Below are positions 32,813-34,175 of a stretch of DNA of 34,175 nucleotides, piece by piece. The stretch covers positions 1-34,175 of the forward strand of contig JAFQBF010000065.1 of NCBI GenBank assembly GCA_017416735.1, written 5' to 3'. This DNA comes from Bacteroidaceae bacterium (GTDB lineage: Bacteria; Bacteroidota; Bacteroidia; Bacteroidales; Bacteroidaceae). The notes below the pieces were generated by a model. That model saw only the letters and a program-made list of their open reading frames with translations. It was not told the DNA's origin and searched no databases. Every line of letters starts with the position of its first letter. The first letter of the stretch is position 1. The translations under genes and the position numbers were made by a program.

Positions 32813-33787
32813 ATGGATAGATTAGAACAGATAAAACAACCGATTCAGGCAGAGTTTGAGGTCTTCAAACAGAAGTTTGATGCATCGCTTCAAAGCTCCA
32901 ATCCCTTGTTGGGTGAAGTCATCAACTTCATCAAGCAACGGAAAGGGAAGATGATGCGCCCGATTCTGACCCTGTTGATGGCGGAACTGTGTGGTGAAAT
33001 CAAAGAATCTACCTATTATGCTGCCATTTCCTTGGAGCTGCTTCACACGGCCAGCCTGATACACGATGATGTGGTGGATGAGAGCGACAAGCGTCGTGGA
33101 CAGTCATCGGTGAATGCCATCTATGATAACAAGGTATCCGTGTTGGTAGGCGATTATCTGTTGGCAACCAGTTTGGCCAATGCAGCCTTGTCGGCCGATA
33201 TTCGTTTGGTGGACTTGGTAGCACATTTGGGGCAAACTCTTTCGGAAGGCGAGATTATCCAGCTTTCCAATACCAACGCTTCCGATTTTTCCGAAGAAGT
33301 CTATTTCGAGGTAATCCGTAAGAAAACGGCAGCCTTGTTCGCATCAGCAGCCAAAGCCGGTGCCTTGTCGGCCGGTTCTTCCGATGAAAAGGCGCAAAAA
33401 GCTGCATTGTTCGGCGAATTGATAGGTGTTGCTTTCCAGATAAAGGATGATATTTTTGATTATTATGCTTCCGACGAATTGGGCAAGCCGACGGGTAACG
33501 ATATGCGTGAAGGCAAATTGACTCTTCCGGCCTTGTATGTATTGAACTCCTTGAAAGATGAGGCGATGATGGCGTTGGCCTTGAAGATTCGTGCATTGGA
33601 AGCCAATAGGGAAGAAATAGCCCATTTCATCGAATATGTGAAGGTGAACGGTGGTATCGAATATGCTACACAAGTAATGATTGATTATCGCAACAAGGCG
33701 CTCGAAATGCTTCCCGAGACGACTTCGCAGGAGTTGAAGGATGCCTTGACTGCTTATATTGATTATGTGATAGAACGCAAGAAGTAA
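32813..33787 (+). CDS. Trans-polyprenyl diphosphate synthase (octaprenyl-type)
   Basis: 324 residues from ATG at 32813; the frame is open far upstream, antisense to polA, but the family N-terminus and the -7 box fix the start. Head-to-tail condensation of isopentenyl diphosphate with an allylic diphosphate, making long-chain prenyl tails, probably for menaquinone. First aspartate-rich motif DDVVDESDKRRG in LLHTASLIHDDVVD; second motif DDIFD in GVAFQIKDDIFDYYA, followed by GKPTGNDMREGKLTLP. The product chain length cannot be fixed from the sequence. Convergent with deoC across a family-A repeat. Confidence 0.93.
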   Translation: MDRLEQIKQPIQAEFEVFKQKFDASLQSSNPLLGEVINFIKQRKGKMMRPILTLLMAELCGEIKESTYYAAISLELLHTASLIHDDVVDESDKRRGQSSVNAIYDNKVSVLVGDYLLATSLANAALSADIRLVDLVAHLGQTLSEGEIIQLSNTNASDFSEEVYFEVIRKKTAALFASAAKAGALSAGSSDEKAQKAALFGELIGVAFQIKDDIFDYYASDELGKPTGNDMREGKLTLPALYVLNSLKDEAMMALALKIRALEANREEIAHFIEYVKVNGGIEYATQVMIDYRNKALEMLPETTSQELKDALTAYIDYVIERKK

Positions 33788-33797
33788 GTTATTTATA

Positions 33798-33877
33798 TGT
33801 CATTCAGAGCGAAGCGAAGAATCTCGGTAACATACATGTGGATGTACACGAGATTCTTCGCTTCGCTCTGAATGACA
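33798..33877. repeat. Family-A dispersed palindromic repeat, copy 4 (most symmetric)
   Basis: Left arm TGTCATTCAGAGCGAAGCGA continues into AGAATCTCG; the right arm is its near-exact inverse complement, ending TCTGAATGACA. About 29 bp pair on each side around a 22-nt centre that itself contains ACATACATGTGGATGT. It fills most of the gap between the convergent prenyl synthase gene and deoC. Confidence 0.92.
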
Positions 33878-33886
33878 ATATAGTAT

Positions 33887-34175
33887 TTAGAAGAACTTAA
33901 CCTCTTCTCCTGTAATTTCCGAAAGCAGCTGATTCGCCAAACGGCTTGCTCCGATACGGAAGAGTCCGTTGTTCAACCATTCTTCACCCAATACTTCTTT
34001 CACGATGGTGTAGTAGGCGAGGGCCTTCTTTACTGTGTCGATGCCACCGGCAGCCTTGAAGCCTACCTTGCGTCCCGTTTCCTGATAATATTCCTTGATG
34101 GCTTCGCACATAACCAATGCGGCTTCGGGAGTTGCCGAGATGGCTTCCTTTCCGGTCGAAGTCTTGATGAAGTCA
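33887..34175 (-). CDS. deoC: Deoxyribose-phosphate aldolase DeoC (N-terminal part outside window)
   Basis: C-terminal 95 residues; the frame is open through the window edge. DeoC cleaves 2-deoxyribose-5-phosphate to glyceraldehyde-3-phosphate and acetaldehyde in nucleoside salvage. Reading in from the edge, DFIKTSTGKE contains the Schiff-base lysine (KTSTG), and VGFKAAGGI has the second catalytic lysine. The C-terminus reads FRIGASRLANQLLSEITGEEVKFF, with the phosphate-binding RIGAS loop. About two thirds of the protein is missing. Convergent with the prenyl synthase gene. Confidence 0.95.
   Translation of the reverse strand, partial: DFIKTSTGKEAISATPEAALVMCEAIKEYYQETGRKVGFKAAGGIDTVKKALAYYTIVKEVLGEEWLNNGLFRIGASRLANQLLSEITGEEVKFF

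Noticed and set aside
1233..33877. Family-A repeats as CRISPR or integron attachment sites
   Set aside because: Copies are kilobases apart with no spacers, cas genes or integrase; palindromic shape fits REP/MITE-like elements.

Overview
The window is ordinary chromosome from a member of the Bacteroidales, most likely a Bacteroidaceae gut species. Evidence: at least ten genes are preceded by the Bacteroides-type -7 box TAnnTTTG instead of a sigma70 -10; several proteins belong to Bacteroidota-restricted families (DUF3098, DUF4271, DUF3836, DUF6528-like, DUF4369-TlpA, secreted tricorn-like S41 protease, GH92); purine-rich Shine-Dalgarno sites are mostly absent. Species cannot be fixed from sequence alone.

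Layout. 1-2.1 kb: 3' part of miaB, an FKBP-type isomerase, a small PspC protein. 2.2-7.35 kb: a tightly packed plus-strand operon: zinc-ribbon methyltransferase, ftsX, DUF3098, uppP, truB, queA, folK. It ends in a hairpin shared with a convergent tRNA-Gln(UUG). 7.5-13.2 kb: two large exported proteins, a tricorn-like protease and a GH92 alpha-mannosidase. 13.3-20.5 kb: a long minus-strand block: beta-propeller lipoprotein, tyrS, TatD-type hydrolase, yidD, rnpA, hemD, DUF4271, LOG protein, metK. metK is preceded by a strong SAM-II-type riboswitch candidate. 20.7-25.9 kb: a 14-TM drug-type MFS transporter, mutS, and a TlpA-like lipoprotein. 26.0-27.6 kb: an AT-rich AraC regulator / CAT-like acetyltransferase pair that looks like an accessory insertion. 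27.6-34.2 kb: a 418-bp repeat-rich spacer, ychF, a DUF3836 exported protein, polA, a polyprenyl diphosphate synthase, and the 3' end of deoC.

Themes. Most genes are housekeeping: tRNA modification and charging (miaB, truB, queA, tyrS, tRNA-Gln), envelope and division (ftsX, uppP, yidD), DNA replication and repair (polA, mutS), and cofactors (folK, hemD, metK, polyprenyl synthase). Several enzymes use S-adenosylmethionine (MiaB, QueA, the methyltransferase), and its synthesis by MetK appears to be feedback-controlled by the riboswitch.

Non-coding structure is the most interesting part: (a) a dispersed palindromic repeat, family A, with four copies at 1233, 10816, 19107 and 33798; (b) a 77-bp inverted-repeat element, family B, with two copies in opposite orientation at 1764 and 27573; (c) a 210-bp spacer element at 27776-27985 made of alternating CTGAYTTTTT arms; (d) the metK leader. 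I see no CRISPR array, phage, transposase, rRNA or clear novel multi-gene system.
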